From: Bacteroidaceae bacterium
GTDB lineage: Bacteria; Bacteroidota; Bacteroidia; Bacteroidales; Bacteroidaceae
Assembly (NCBI GenBank): GCA_016302435.1
Contig: JAEDNQ010000055.1
Span: 1 to 12,651 of the forward strand
DNA length: 12,651 nucleotides
Reading direction: 5' to 3'
Shown piece after piece: positions 1 through 7,073 of this stretch (the first letter of the stretch is position 1; each line of letters opens with the position of its first letter). The notes beneath the pieces are model-generated. The model was not told the origin of the DNA and did no database searches. It saw nothing but the letters and a program-made list of their open reading frames with translations. The position numbers and the translations under genes were made by a program.

Positions 1-16
1 AAAAAACACCCTCACA

Positions 17-754
17 ATGAACTTAACCATAGAAAATGTCACAAAGTCCTTCGGAGACAAGAAGGCACTGGACATCGACCGCTACTCCATCTACAGCGGC
101 GAACTCATAGGTCTTGTCGGCAATAATGGGGCAGGCAAGACCACACTCTTCCGCATCATCCTCGACCTCCTCAAACCCGACAGCGGTTGCGTCACCATCG
201 ATGGCATCTATGACGGAAAGACTGTCTCGTGCGACACAGCCAAGTCTGAAGACTGGAAAGCTTACACCGGTGCCTTTGTCGACTCTGGATTCCTTATCGA
301 CTACCTCACTCCCGAAGAATACTTCCGTTTCATAGCCAAAGTCAGCAATATCCCCGATGAAGCTCTCCATGAGAGACTTCTCCGCTATGACGGCTTCATG
401 AACGGAGAAGTCCTCGGACAAAACACACTTATACGCAATCTCTCCATGGGCAACAAACAGAAAGTAGGCATCATCGGAGCCATGCTGCACAATCCGCAGC
501 TCCTCCTCCTCGACGAACCTTTCAACTTCCTCGACCCCACCTCGCAGCTGTCCATGAAATACCTCCTCGAGTCATACAGCAAAGAGCATAAAGCCACCAT
601 CATAGTCTCCTCACACAACCTCACCCACACCCTCGATATATGCAGCCGCATAACACTCCTCGAGCAAGGGCACATAATCAAAGACTATGACCGCGATTAT
701 GCTTTGTTGACTTCCGAAATAGAGGCATATTTCAGAGGAGGAATGAATATTTAA
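17..754 (+). CDS. ABC transporter ATP-binding protein (ABC-2 type exporter-like)
   Basis: This is a 245-residue ABC ATPase that would bind and hydrolyse ATP in the cytoplasm to power a membrane permease. Seen in order: Walker A GNNGAGKT at residues 35-42, a signature loop LSMGNKQK at 142-149 in place of canonical LSGGQ, Walker B LLLLDEP at 162-168, a D-loop FLDP at 171-174, and the switch histidine H200 in VSSHN. The usual Q-loop glutamine is not obvious; the corresponding stretch reads TGAFVDSG (84-91). The length and the single nucleotide-binding domain fit the CcmA/NatA-like ATPases of ABC-2 type transporters, whose permease is a separate gene. No permease lies downstream, so a partner is probably just upstream, outside the window. 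The ATG at 17 gives a normal N-terminus right at the first beta strand. The substrate cannot be inferred. Confidence 0.9.
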   Translation: MNLTIENVTKSFGDKKALDIDRYSIYSGELIGLVGNNGAGKTTLFRIILDLLKPDSGCVTIDGIYDGKTVSCDTAKSEDWKAYTGAFVDSGFLIDYLTPEEYFRFIAKVSNIPDEALHERLLRYDGFMNGEVLGQNTLIRNLSMGNKQKVGIIGAMLHNPQLLLLDEPFNFLDPTSQLSMKYLLESYSKEHKATIIVSSHNLTHTLDICSRITLLEQGHIIKDYDRDYALLTSEIEAYFRGGMNI

Positions 755-784
755 GCATAAAAATTCATTTTTTCCTTGATATCC

Positions 785-815
785 TTTCTCATCCAAACAA
801 AAACCCCTACATTTG
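785..815 (+). promoter_or_regulatory. Possible Bacteroidetes-type promoter for the epimerase/decarboxylase operon
   Basis: The octamer TACATTTG at 808-815 is an exact match to the Bacteroidetes -7 element TAnnTTTG. A TTTC at 785-788, 19 nt upstream, is a near match to the -33 TTTG element at the known spacing. Transcription would start around 822, leaving a leader of roughly 190 nt before the epimerase ATG at 1014 that contains both copies of the 31-bp repeat. The -7 element also overlaps an imperfect hairpin (800-824). Motif matching alone is weak evidence. Confidence 0.35.
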
Positions 816-822
816 TAAGGTT

Positions 823-922
823 TTGGCTTCACTGTGGGCGCAAACTGCTCCTGAATCCCATCGGACGGGCAAACGAAAGCGCACAAAAAAATTAGCTTAA
901 CTGTAGGCGCAAACTGCTTTTG
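823..922 (+). repeat. Diverged 31-bp direct repeat, two copies 69 bp apart
   Basis: Copy 1 is at 823-853 and copy 2 at 892-922; they agree at 26 of 31 positions. The longest shared core is GGCGCAAACTGCT (837-849 and 906-918). The repeat lies in the 259-bp gap between the ABC ATPase and the epimerase, in the predicted leader if the promoter at 785-815 is real. No open reading frame on the + strand explains it. It could be a family of intergenic repeats in this genome, a paired binding site, or RNA structure; the sequence does not decide between these. Confidence 0.6.
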
Positions 923-1013
923 TTCGACAGCCAAACCACACCTCGATTATACCAGATGAAAACTACGTTTATTAACGCTAAAAGATAACCAAATAATAAA
1001 GCAAACAACAATT

Positions 1014-1424
1014 ATGAAGATTTCAAGAATCGATCACCTTGGAATAGGTGTAGAGAGCATCGAAGCTGTGCTCCCTTACTTTGAGAATGTACTTGGTCTC
1101 AAGTGCTATGCAGTAGAAGAAGTAGCTGACCAGAAGGTAAAGACAGCCTTCCTCAAGGTCGGTGAAGTGAAAATCGAACTCCTCGAACCAACATCACCTG
1201 AGTCTGCCATCGCCAAGTGGCTCGAAAAGGGCGGCAAGGGCGTACACCACGTAGCCTTTGCAGTAGAAGACGGAGTAGCTGAGGCTCTCGTAGAGGCTGA
1301 AGGCAAGGGAGTCCGTCTCATCGACAAGACTCCACGTCCAGGAGCAGAGCAGATGTCCATCGCTTTCCTCCACCCAAAGTCAACCGCAGGCATCCTCACA
1401 GAGCTCTGCGAACCACAGAAGTAA
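1014..1424 (+). CDS. mce: Methylmalonyl-CoA epimerase
   Basis: This 136-residue cytoplasmic enzyme of the vicinal-oxygen-chelate (glyoxalase/bleomycin resistance) superfamily interconverts the (R) and (S) forms of methylmalonyl-CoA, linking methylmalonyl-CoA mutase to the decarboxylase. The whole protein shows the paired beta-alpha-beta-beta-beta layout. Likely metal ligands are H8 in DHLGIGV, a histidine of the HHVAF motif (H78/H79) and E130 in LTELCEP near the C-terminus, with E55 in VKIELLEP at the position of a fourth ligand. The length is normal for the family. The ATG at 1014 follows an A-rich stretch with no Shine-Dalgarno, typical of Bacteroidetes. The carboxyltransferase gene begins 69 bp downstream on the same strand. 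The operon context separates it from other glyoxalase-like proteins. Confidence 0.93.
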   Translation: MKISRIDHLGIGVESIEAVLPYFENVLGLKCYAVEEVADQKVKTAFLKVGEVKIELLEPTSPESAIAKWLEKGGKGVHHVAFAVEDGVAEALVEAEGKGVRLIDKTPRPGAEQMSIAFLHPKSTAGILTELCEPQK

Positions 1425-1493
1425 GCAACGCAATGTCAGGAATATTCTGACCCCAACAAAAACAACTCGACATCATTTTTTCATACATCGGAT

Positions 1494-3059
1494 ATGAGCA
1501 AACAAACTGAAAGAATACAGGAACTCATTGAGCTCCGACAGAAAGCACGCCTCGGAGGAGGCGAGAAAGCTATTGACAAGCAACATGCCAAAGGAAAGTT
1601 CACAGCACGCGAACGCATCTCCATGCTCCTCGACGAAGGCAGCTTCGAAGAGTACGACATGTTCAAGCTCCACCGCTGCACCAACTTCGGCATGGAGAAG
1701 AAGCAGTACCTCGGCGACGGCGTCGTTACTGGTTCTGGAACCATAGGCGGCCGCCTCGTCTTCATCTTCGCACAGGACTTCACTGTCAATGCAGGTTCTC
1801 TCTCTGAGACAATGGCACAGAAGATATGCAAGATCATGGACATGGCCATGAAGGTAGGCGCACCAGTCATCGGACTCAACGATTCAGGTGGCGCACGCAT
1901 TCAGGAAGGCATCAACGCCCTAGCAGGCTATGCCGAGATATTCCAGCGCAACATCATGGCATCAGGAGTTGTGCCACAGATCTCAGGTATCTTCGGTCCT
2001 TGCGCCGGAGGAGCCGTATACTCACCAGCCCTCACCGACTTCACCCTCATGATGGAAAACACATCCTTCATGTTCCTCACAGGACCAGCCGTCGTTAAGA
2101 CAGTGACAGGTGAAGACGTTGACCAGGAGAGCCTCGGAGGCGCTTCTGTTCACTCCACAAAGTCTGGCGTCACACACTTTACAGCCTCTACAGAAGAAGA
2201 AGCTATGGCAATGATCCAGCAGCTCATCTCCTACATTCCACAAAACAACCAGGAGGAAACACCACGCGTAGAGTGCACAGACCCCATCGACCGTCTTGAA
2301 GACTCTCTCAACGAGATTATACCTGACAATCCAAATCAGGCATACGACATGTACAAAGTCATCGCTGCCACAGTCGACAACGGTGAGTTCTTCGAAGTAC
2401 AGCCCAAGTACGCCCAGAACATCATCGTCGGCTTCGCACGCTTCAACGGACGTTCAGTCGGCATCGTGGCCAACCAGCCATCTAAGTTCGCTGGTGTCCT
2501 CGACTGCAACGCCTCACGCAAGGGCGCGCGCTTCGTACGCTTCTGCGATGCCTTCAACATTCCTATTGTCAGCTTCGTCGATGTCCCAGGATTCCTCCCA
2601 GGCACAGGTCAGGAGTACAATGCAGTCATCCTCCACGGTGCTAAGCTCCTCTACGCTTACGGAGAGGCCACAGTACCAAAGGTGACAGTCACACTTCGCA
2701 AGTCATACGGTGGTTCACACATCGTTATGTCCTGCAAGCAGCTCCGTGGCGACATCAACTACGCATGGCCATCAGCCGAGATTGCCGTTATGGGAGCCAG
2801 CGGTGCAGCAGCAGTACTTTATGCTCGCGAGGCAAAGAAAATCAAGGAAGAAGGCGGAGACGCCAAGGCATTCATCGCCGAGAAGGAAGAAGAATATTCA
2901 AAGCTCTTCGCCAATCCTTACAATGCAGCCAAGTATGGCTACATCGATGATGTCATCGAGCCACGCAACACACGCTTCCGTGTCATCCGCGCCCTTGAGC
3001 AGCTTGCCAACAAGTCACTCACCAACCCTGCCAAGAAGCACGGCAACATTCCACTCTAA
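1494..3059 (+). CDS. mmdA: Methylmalonyl-CoA decarboxylase alpha subunit (carboxyltransferase; propionyl-CoA carboxylase beta-like)
   Basis: This 521-residue member of the crotonase-fold carboxyltransferase family (PccB/MmdA/transcarboxylase 12S) would move the carboxyl group of methylmalonyl-CoA onto biotin, giving propionyl-CoA. The N-terminal half holds DSGGARIQEG at residues 130-139 and CAGGAVYSPA at 170-179, the glycine-rich oxyanion-hole region. The C-terminal half holds VPGFLPGTGQE at 364-374 and KSYGGSHIVM beginning at 403, the second oxyanion hole. The length is typical (about 510-525). By sequence alone it could be a propionyl-CoA carboxylase beta subunit. The downstream biotin carrier and Na+-pump beta subunit, and the absence of a biotin carboxylase, favour the decarboxylase. 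The ATG at 1494 gives the standard N-terminus ahead of a basic, helical segment. Confidence 0.92.
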   Translation: MSKQTERIQELIELRQKARLGGGEKAIDKQHAKGKFTARERISMLLDEGSFEEYDMFKLHRCTNFGMEKKQYLGDGVVTGSGTIGGRLVFIFAQDFTVNAGSLSETMAQKICKIMDMAMKVGAPVIGLNDSGGARIQEGINALAGYAEIFQRNIMASGVVPQISGIFGPCAGGAVYSPALTDFTLMMENTSFMFLTGPAVVKTVTGEDVDQESLGGASVHSTKSGVTHFTASTEEEAMAMIQQLISYIPQNNQEETPRVECTDPIDRLEDSLNEIIPDNPNQAYDMYKVIAATVDNGEFFEVQPKYAQNIIVGFARFNGRSVGIVANQPSKFAGVLDCNASRKGARFVRFCDAFNIPIVSFVDVPGFLPGTGQEYNAVILHGAKLLYAYGEATVPKVTVTLRKSYGGSHIVMSCKQLRGDINYAWPSAEIAVMGASGAAAVLYAREAKKIKEEGGDAKAFIAEKEEEYSKLFANPYNAAKYGYIDDVIEPRNTRFRVIRALEQLANKSLTNPAKKHGNIPL

Positions 3060-3084
3060 CACATCCTACTACCTCCACTCCTCT

Positions 3085-3118
3085 CTCTGGGCGGCTCACT
3101 TCCCGTGCGCACCCAGAG
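3085..3118 (+). other. Intercistronic inverted repeat
   Basis: Perfect 7-bp arms CTCTGGG (3085-3091) and CCCAGAG (3112-3118) enclose 20 nt in the 99-bp gap between the alpha subunit and the OadG-like gene. No T-run follows, so it is not a standard intrinsic terminator. It could trim or protect the mRNA between the two cistrons. The function is inferred only from position. Confidence 0.4.
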
Positions 3119-3158
3119 CATGAGCGGAGACAAACAGAATACATATTATATTTTTATA

Positions 3159-4139
3159 ATGAAAAAGCTATTATCAGCATTCTCACTGCTCCTCGCTTCC
3201 ACAGCAGCCTTAGCCCAGGGCGCAAGAGACTTCAAGTTCAACGAAGTCTTTGTCTCACAGCCCCAGAGCGACAGCATTCAGCAGGCAAGCTACGTCGACG
3301 AGTATGGACAGCGCTCTTCATGGATTGAGATAGAGAACACTTCTTATTCTACCCACAACATAAGAAACTGCTTCATCACCATCAATCCTGCCGTCCTCGA
3401 CGAGTCCATGCCAGCCCCCGAACGTGAGAAACTCATGTCTATGATACCTGCCGGCGACCCACGTACTAATGTAGGCCCCAAGCAGCGCATCACATTCTTC
3501 GCCGACGGTAACACCAACAGAGGTTCACTCCACCTCAACTTCTCTCTGCCCGCCAACAAGGCTTTCACGCTCTATCTCTACGACGGCAATGCCGTTGACC
3601 TCATCGACTCAGTGCGCGTGGAGCCAGTATCAGCAGGTTCAAGCTGGGCACGCAAGAACGGGGCAGAGTGGCAGGAGGCCGACGCTGCCAGCGTAACACC
3701 AGGCTCGCCCAATCAGGTCTCTGACAACAACAAGATAAAAGAGTTCAAGGAGAAAGACCCATACGGCATTTCCATGACCCTCATGTGCATGGGCGTAGTC
3801 TTCTTTTGCCTCGTCCTCCTCTTCGTCTTCTTCCACATCTTCGGATGGGCGATGAACCGCGCAGCCAAGCTCGCACGAGTACGCGCTATCCGCGCCGTCC
3901 ACGAGCAGGCCGTCAAGGTTGTCGAGATGGCCAAGCAGGGAACGACAGAGACCAAGGGTGTCGACATGGAGACATACGCAGCCGTCATCGGCCTTGCCCT
4001 CCACGAGTACTTCGGCGGCACACACGACCTCGAGTCTGGAGTCCTCACCATCAACCAGAACAATCACACCAGCTGGGCAGACAAGAGCCACGAGCTCCGC
4101 ATTGTTCCACAGGTGCATCAGACAACAGAGGTAAAGTGA
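3159..4139 (+). CDS. OadG-like subunit of the decarboxylase with secreted N-terminal lamin-tail-like domain
   Basis: This 326-residue protein probably anchors and assembles the decarboxylase complex at the inner membrane. Seen in order: a signal peptide (basic MKK, hydrophobic core, ending near ALAQG at residues 17-21); a beta-rich extracytoplasmic region of about 170 residues containing SYVDEYGQRSSWIEIENTS (44-62), a pattern like lamin-tail (LTD) domains; one strong membrane segment at about 204-226 (MTLMCMGVVFFCLVLLFVFF); and a basic, cytoplasmic C-terminal part of about 100 residues. The membrane segment plus following tail resembles the small OadG/gamma subunit of oxaloacetate decarboxylase, which is normally only about 80-100 residues. 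The ATG at 3159 is chosen because it starts a good signal peptide; an in-frame ATG at 3105 would add 18 polar residues and overlap the hairpin. The position between the alpha subunit and biotin carrier supports the role; the function of the N-terminal domain is unknown. Confidence 0.8.
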   Translation: MKKLLSAFSLLLASTAALAQGARDFKFNEVFVSQPQSDSIQQASYVDEYGQRSSWIEIENTSYSTHNIRNCFITINPAVLDESMPAPEREKLMSMIPAGDPRTNVGPKQRITFFADGNTNRGSLHLNFSLPANKAFTLYLYDGNAVDLIDSVRVEPVSAGSSWARKNGAEWQEADAASVTPGSPNQVSDNNKIKEFKEKDPYGISMTLMCMGVVFFCLVLLFVFFHIFGWAMNRAAKLARVRAIRAVHEQAVKVVEMAKQGTTETKGVDMETYAAVIGLALHEYFGGTHDLESGVLTINQNNHTSWADKSHELRIVPQVHQTTEVK

Positions 4140-4227
4140 TTGGACACACCTCACCAATCTCAAACAGAACACTATCAGCATGATGTCCCCAGAAGCTACG
4201 CACAACACCATGTGACACGCTTCGACT

Positions 4228-4266
4228 CACACATCATCACACATTTATCATCAACCCACACATCAT
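4228..4266 (+). repeat. Short direct repeat in the leader of the biotin carrier gene
   Basis: The 10-mer CACACATCAT occurs at 4228-4237 and 4257-4266 within the 137-bp gap after the OadG-like gene. The whole gap is very poor in G and rich in C and A, so it should be unstructured RNA. This may help ribosome access in an organism that lacks Shine-Dalgarno use, or it may be low-complexity chance. Confidence 0.3.
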
Positions 4267-4276
4267 TGCACTAATA

Positions 4277-4705
4277 ATGAAAGAATACAATTATAAAATC
4301 AAAGGAGCTCCTTACAATGTGAAGATAAACAGCGTAGAGGAGAACATAGCCAAGGTTGAGGTCAACGGCATCGAGTTCGAGGTAGAGCTCGAAAAGCCAG
4401 TAGCAGCACCAAAGCCAGTAGTACGTGCCGTAGCAGCACCTGTCAAGACCATCGAGCCACCAAAGGAAGCACAAGAAGCTGTAGAAGCAGGAGTCCTCGC
4501 TGTTCGCGCCCCACTTCCAGGCACAATCAACGACATCCTCGTCACTGTAGGTCAGACTGTCAAGGCTGGCGACACCCTCGTAGTGCTTGAGGCTATGAAG
4601 ATGGAGAATAACATCGACGCAGAGCGCGGAGGCAAGATACTCGAGATAAAGGTCAACAAGGGATCTACCGTCATGGAAGGCTCTATCCTCGTCACTATCG
4701 GGTAA
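4277..4705 (+). CDS. mmdC: Biotin carboxyl carrier subunit of methylmalonyl-CoA decarboxylase
   Basis: This 142-residue protein carries the biotin that shuttles CO2 from the carboxyltransferase to the membrane pump. The C-terminal biotinyl/lipoyl domain (about residues 73-142) has the biotin attachment motif EAMKMEN with the acceptor lysine at K108, preceded by the conserved APLPGT turn. An N-terminal beta-rich stretch (1-40) is followed by a flexible Ala/Pro/Val-rich linker (about 41-75), the usual swinging-arm design of these carriers. The length is normal for MmdC/transcarboxylase 1.3S-like proteins. It is a separate polypeptide rather than a fusion to the carboxyltransferase. The beta subunit gene starts 40 bp downstream. 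It could also serve other biotin enzymes, but the operon position argues for the decarboxylase. Confidence 0.93.
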   Translation: MKEYNYKIKGAPYNVKINSVEENIAKVEVNGIEFEVELEKPVAAPKPVVRAVAAPVKTIEPPKEAQEAVEAGVLAVRAPLPGTINDILVTVGQTVKAGDTLVVLEAMKMENNIDAERGGKILEIKVNKGSTVMEGSILVTIG

Positions 4706-4745
4706 TCATAACATCATACAACTCAAAATCATCAAGAAGTAAACT

Positions 4746-5915
4746 ATGTTACTCGCAAACGCATCAACCTTTGATTTCATCGGGCAGAAGCTCCTCGACT
4801 TCTTCTCTTATACCGGATTCGCCAATGTTGAATGGGCCAACATCATCATGATACTCGTGGGCGCATTCTTCATCTGGCTCGCCATAAAGAAAGACTTCGA
4901 GCCACTGCTTCTCATCCCCATCGGCCTCGGCATCATCCTGGGCAACATACCCTTCAAGGATGCAGGTCTCGAGATAGGTCTCTACGAGGACAATTCCGTG
5001 CTCAACATCTTCTATCAAGGAGTCAAGCTCGGCTGGTATCCACCACTTGTCTTCCTCGGTATCGGAGCCATGACTGACTTCTCAGCCCTCATCGCCAACC
5101 CTAAGCTCATGCTCATCGGAGCAGCAGCCCAGTTCGGCATCTTTGCCGCCTACATGGCAGCCCTCGCCTTTGGCTTTGAGCCCAATCAGGCAGCAGGTAT
5201 CGCCATCATCGGTGGCGCCGACGGACCCACAGCCATCTTCCTCTCCAGCAAGCTCAGTCCTAACCTCATGGGAGCAATAGCTGTCTGCGCTTACTCTTAC
5301 ATGGCTCTTGTCCCTGTCATTCAGCCAGGCATCATGAAGCTCCTCACCACAAAGGAACAGCGCAAGATAAAGATGAAGCCATCACGTCAGGTCAGCCAGA
5401 CAGAGAAGATGCTCTTCCCCGTTGTCGGTCTGCTCATCACAACCTTCATCGTTCCTTCAGGTCTTCCACTCCTCGGAATGCTCTTCTTCGGTAACCTCCT
5501 CAAGGAGTCAACCAAGACAACACGCCTTGCCAAGACAGCAGGCAGCGCTCTCAACGACATCGTTGTCATGCTCCTCGGTCTCACAGTAGGATGCTCTACA
5601 CAGGCTTCAGAGTTCATCTCATGGGACACTATCTTCATCTTCGCCGTAGGCGCATGCGCCTTCATCGTAGCCACAGCAAGCGGAGTATGCTTCGTCCACA
5701 TCATGAACCTCTTCTTGCCAAAGGGAGAGAAAATCAATCCTCTCATCGGAAATGCAGGCGTTTCAGCCGTACCTATGGCAGCCCGCATCTCTCAAAACGA
5801 AGGTCTCAAAGCCGACCCACACAACTACCTCCTCATGCACGCCATGGGACCTAACGTAGCTGGTGTCATCGGTTCTGCGGTAGCAGCCGGTGTCCTCCTC
5901 GGCTTCCTTTCATAA
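4746..5915 (+). CDS. mmdB: Na+-translocating decarboxylase beta subunit (methylmalonyl-CoA decarboxylase beta)
   Basis: This 389-residue polytopic inner-membrane protein decarboxylates carboxybiotin and couples this to Na+ export. The OadB/MmdB/GcdB family signature GGADGPTAIFLSSKL is seen, with its aspartate at D159, the residue known in this family to be essential for Na+ transport. Many hydrophobic segments cover the rest, including the first at about 33-48 and a C-terminal glycine-rich one (VAGVIGSAVAAGVLL). A conserved polar GNAGVSAVPMAAR stretch lies in the C-terminal third. The length is within the family range. It is the last gene of the operon and is followed after 48 bp by a strong terminator hairpin. 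OadB homologues for oxaloacetate or glutaconyl-CoA look alike; the epimerase and methylmalonyl-type alpha subunit set the substrate. Confidence 0.94.
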   Translation: MLLANASTFDFIGQKLLDFFSYTGFANVEWANIIMILVGAFFIWLAIKKDFEPLLLIPIGLGIILGNIPFKDAGLEIGLYEDNSVLNIFYQGVKLGWYPPLVFLGIGAMTDFSALIANPKLMLIGAAAQFGIFAAYMAALAFGFEPNQAAGIAIIGGADGPTAIFLSSKLSPNLMGAIAVCAYSYMALVPVIQPGIMKLLTTKEQRKIKMKPSRQVSQTEKMLFPVVGLLITTFIVPSGLPLLGMLFFGNLLKESTKTTRLAKTAGSALNDIVVMLLGLTVGCSTQASEFISWDTIFIFAVGACAFIVATASGVCFVHIMNLFLPKGEKINPLIGNAGVSAVPMAARISQNEGLKADPHNYLLMHAMGPNVAGVIGSAVAAGVLLGFLS

Positions 5916-5963
5916 AGCTCCCTTCAAACTGTGCTATTTGTATAGCATGAGACAAAAAACATT

Positions 5964-6006
5964 GCGCCATCCACAGAGTCCATTCTGTGGGTGGCGCATC
6001 TTTTTT
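5964..6006. terminator. Bidirectional intrinsic terminator between convergent operons
   Basis: 14-bp arms at 5964-5977 and 5984-5997 with a 6-nt loop pair throughout, with one U-G wobble on the + strand. On the + strand TTTTTT follows at 6001-6006; on the - strand the complement of the A-run at 5954-5959 gives the same. It lies 48 bp after the beta subunit stop and 22 bp after the exopolyphosphatase stop, so it can end both transcripts. Confidence 0.9.
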
Positions 6007-6019
6007 GTCTTCTTGATGA

Positions 6020-7009
6020 TTATTTAAACATCGCCTTAGCCATCTCATTGATGATGCCATCCGTCAGACCGACATTAGGCACTGTGATGCTTTTCGACTG
6101 CGTTATGCCCGCTACCATGATGAAAAGTTGCGCGGCAGGCACAATAACGTCAGCACGGCTGTCACTCAGTTCATACTGTATCATACGCTCCTCTATAGTA
6201 AGCGAAGAAAGTTGCGTGTACAGGCGCGTCAGAGCTTCAAGCGTTATCTCGTTCTTCTTCTTAGCTCGTTTCGGCACCAGCTTGTACAACTTGTTGATAT
6301 TGCCTCCAGAGCCGATGATATGAATGTCCTTCACGTTCTCCGTCATCTTCTGTACCTCGGTAATCATCTCGTTCCAGTGGTCGGGCGTTATCTGTTCGTT
6401 GAGCAGACGAATGGTGCCTATGTCAAAAGAACGCATGTCTGTCAGCTCTCCGTCACATACAAGCGAGAGCTCCGTTGAGCCGCCGCCCACATCCATATAG
6501 AGCGCGTTCCCTTGAGAGGGATAGTTGTCGCGAATGATGCGAGCCTCCTCCGTCCCCGAAATGATGTCTATAGCCAGCTTCGTGTGGTTCTTCACATATC
6601 GCAGTATCTTCTTGCTGTTGCCTGCATCTCGAAAGGCCGAAGTGGCGCATATCCTGTAGTCGTCGACATTGTAGAGAATCATCAGCTGCCTGAATATCTT
6701 CATTGTCCTCACGAGCATCTTCTCCCTCTTGTCGCTTATCATGCCCTTGCTGAAAACATCCATGCCTAACCTTATCGGTATGCGGAGAAACTGCAGTTTT
6801 TGCGAATGAAGGCCGTCATCGAGCTTCTCCACTCTCTTGATGAGTATTCGAGCAGCATTGGAGCCAATATCTATGGCAGCCAGATTGACCGGCTGAAGTT
6901 TGTTGGCCGTCTGAGCGTTGTCCGAAATATCCACAGCAGAAGGCATGGCTTGTTGTGTATCGCTATCTTCAATAGCTCCTGCAGGTACGTTGTCTTTATC
7001 TTTGTCCAT
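6020..7009 (-). CDS. ppx: Ppx/GppA family exopolyphosphatase
   Basis: This 329-residue member of the ASKHA (actin-like ATPase) fold would hydrolyse terminal phosphates of polyphosphate, or (p)ppGpp in GppA-type members. Seen motifs: phosphate-1 loop IDIGSNAARI at 46-55, ATSAFRDAGN at 122-131, ISGTEEAR at 150-157 containing the likely catalytic glutamate (E154 or E155), phosphate-2 loop DVGGGSTE at 173-180, and GSGGN at 233-237. Residues 1-40 are polar and probably disordered. It is a short form consisting of the two core domains, lacking the C-terminal HD-like domain of the roughly 510-residue E. coli Ppx. It is the last gene of the phosphate operon, 64 bp after the kinase gene and ending at the bidirectional terminator. 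Linkage to PPK1 favours polyphosphate over pppGpp as substrate. Confidence 0.9.
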   Translation of the reverse strand: MDKDKDNVPAGAIEDSDTQQAMPSAVDISDNAQTANKLQPVNLAAIDIGSNAARILIKRVEKLDDGLHSQKLQFLRIPIRLGMDVFSKGMISDKREKMLVRTMKIFRQLMILYNVDDYRICATSAFRDAGNSKKILRYVKNHTKLAIDIISGTEEARIIRDNYPSQGNALYMDVGGGSTELSLVCDGELTDMRSFDIGTIRLLNEQITPDHWNEMITEVQKMTENVKDIHIIGSGGNINKLYKLVPKRAKKKNEITLEALTRLYTQLSSLTIEERMIQYELSDSRADVIVPAAQLFIMVAGITQSKSITVPNVGLTDGIINEMAKAMFK

Positions 7010-7073
7010 TAGTTGTATGTGTTAGTAGTTTTGTTTGATGTATTCAAATTCTTAAGGTGGTGTACCCACCTGA

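Noticed and set aside
800..824. Imperfect hairpin after the ABC ATPase, considered as its terminator
   Set aside because: The stem has an internal loop and no T-run follows on the + strand; it also overlaps the better promoter-like TACATTTG.
611..934. Open frame on the - strand with a duplicated QFAPTVK peptide
   Set aside because: It overlaps the end of the ABC ATPase antisense, and the repeated peptide is simply the translation of the 31-bp DNA repeat.
3105..3158. In-frame upstream ATG for the OadG-like gene
   Set aside because: It would put 18 polar residues before a clear signal peptide and place the start within a hairpin arm region.
3639..4211. 190-residue open frame antisense to the OadG-like gene
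   Set aside because: It is a shadow of the C-rich coding strand; no domain is recognisable and the + strand gene has signal peptide, membrane helix and operon context.
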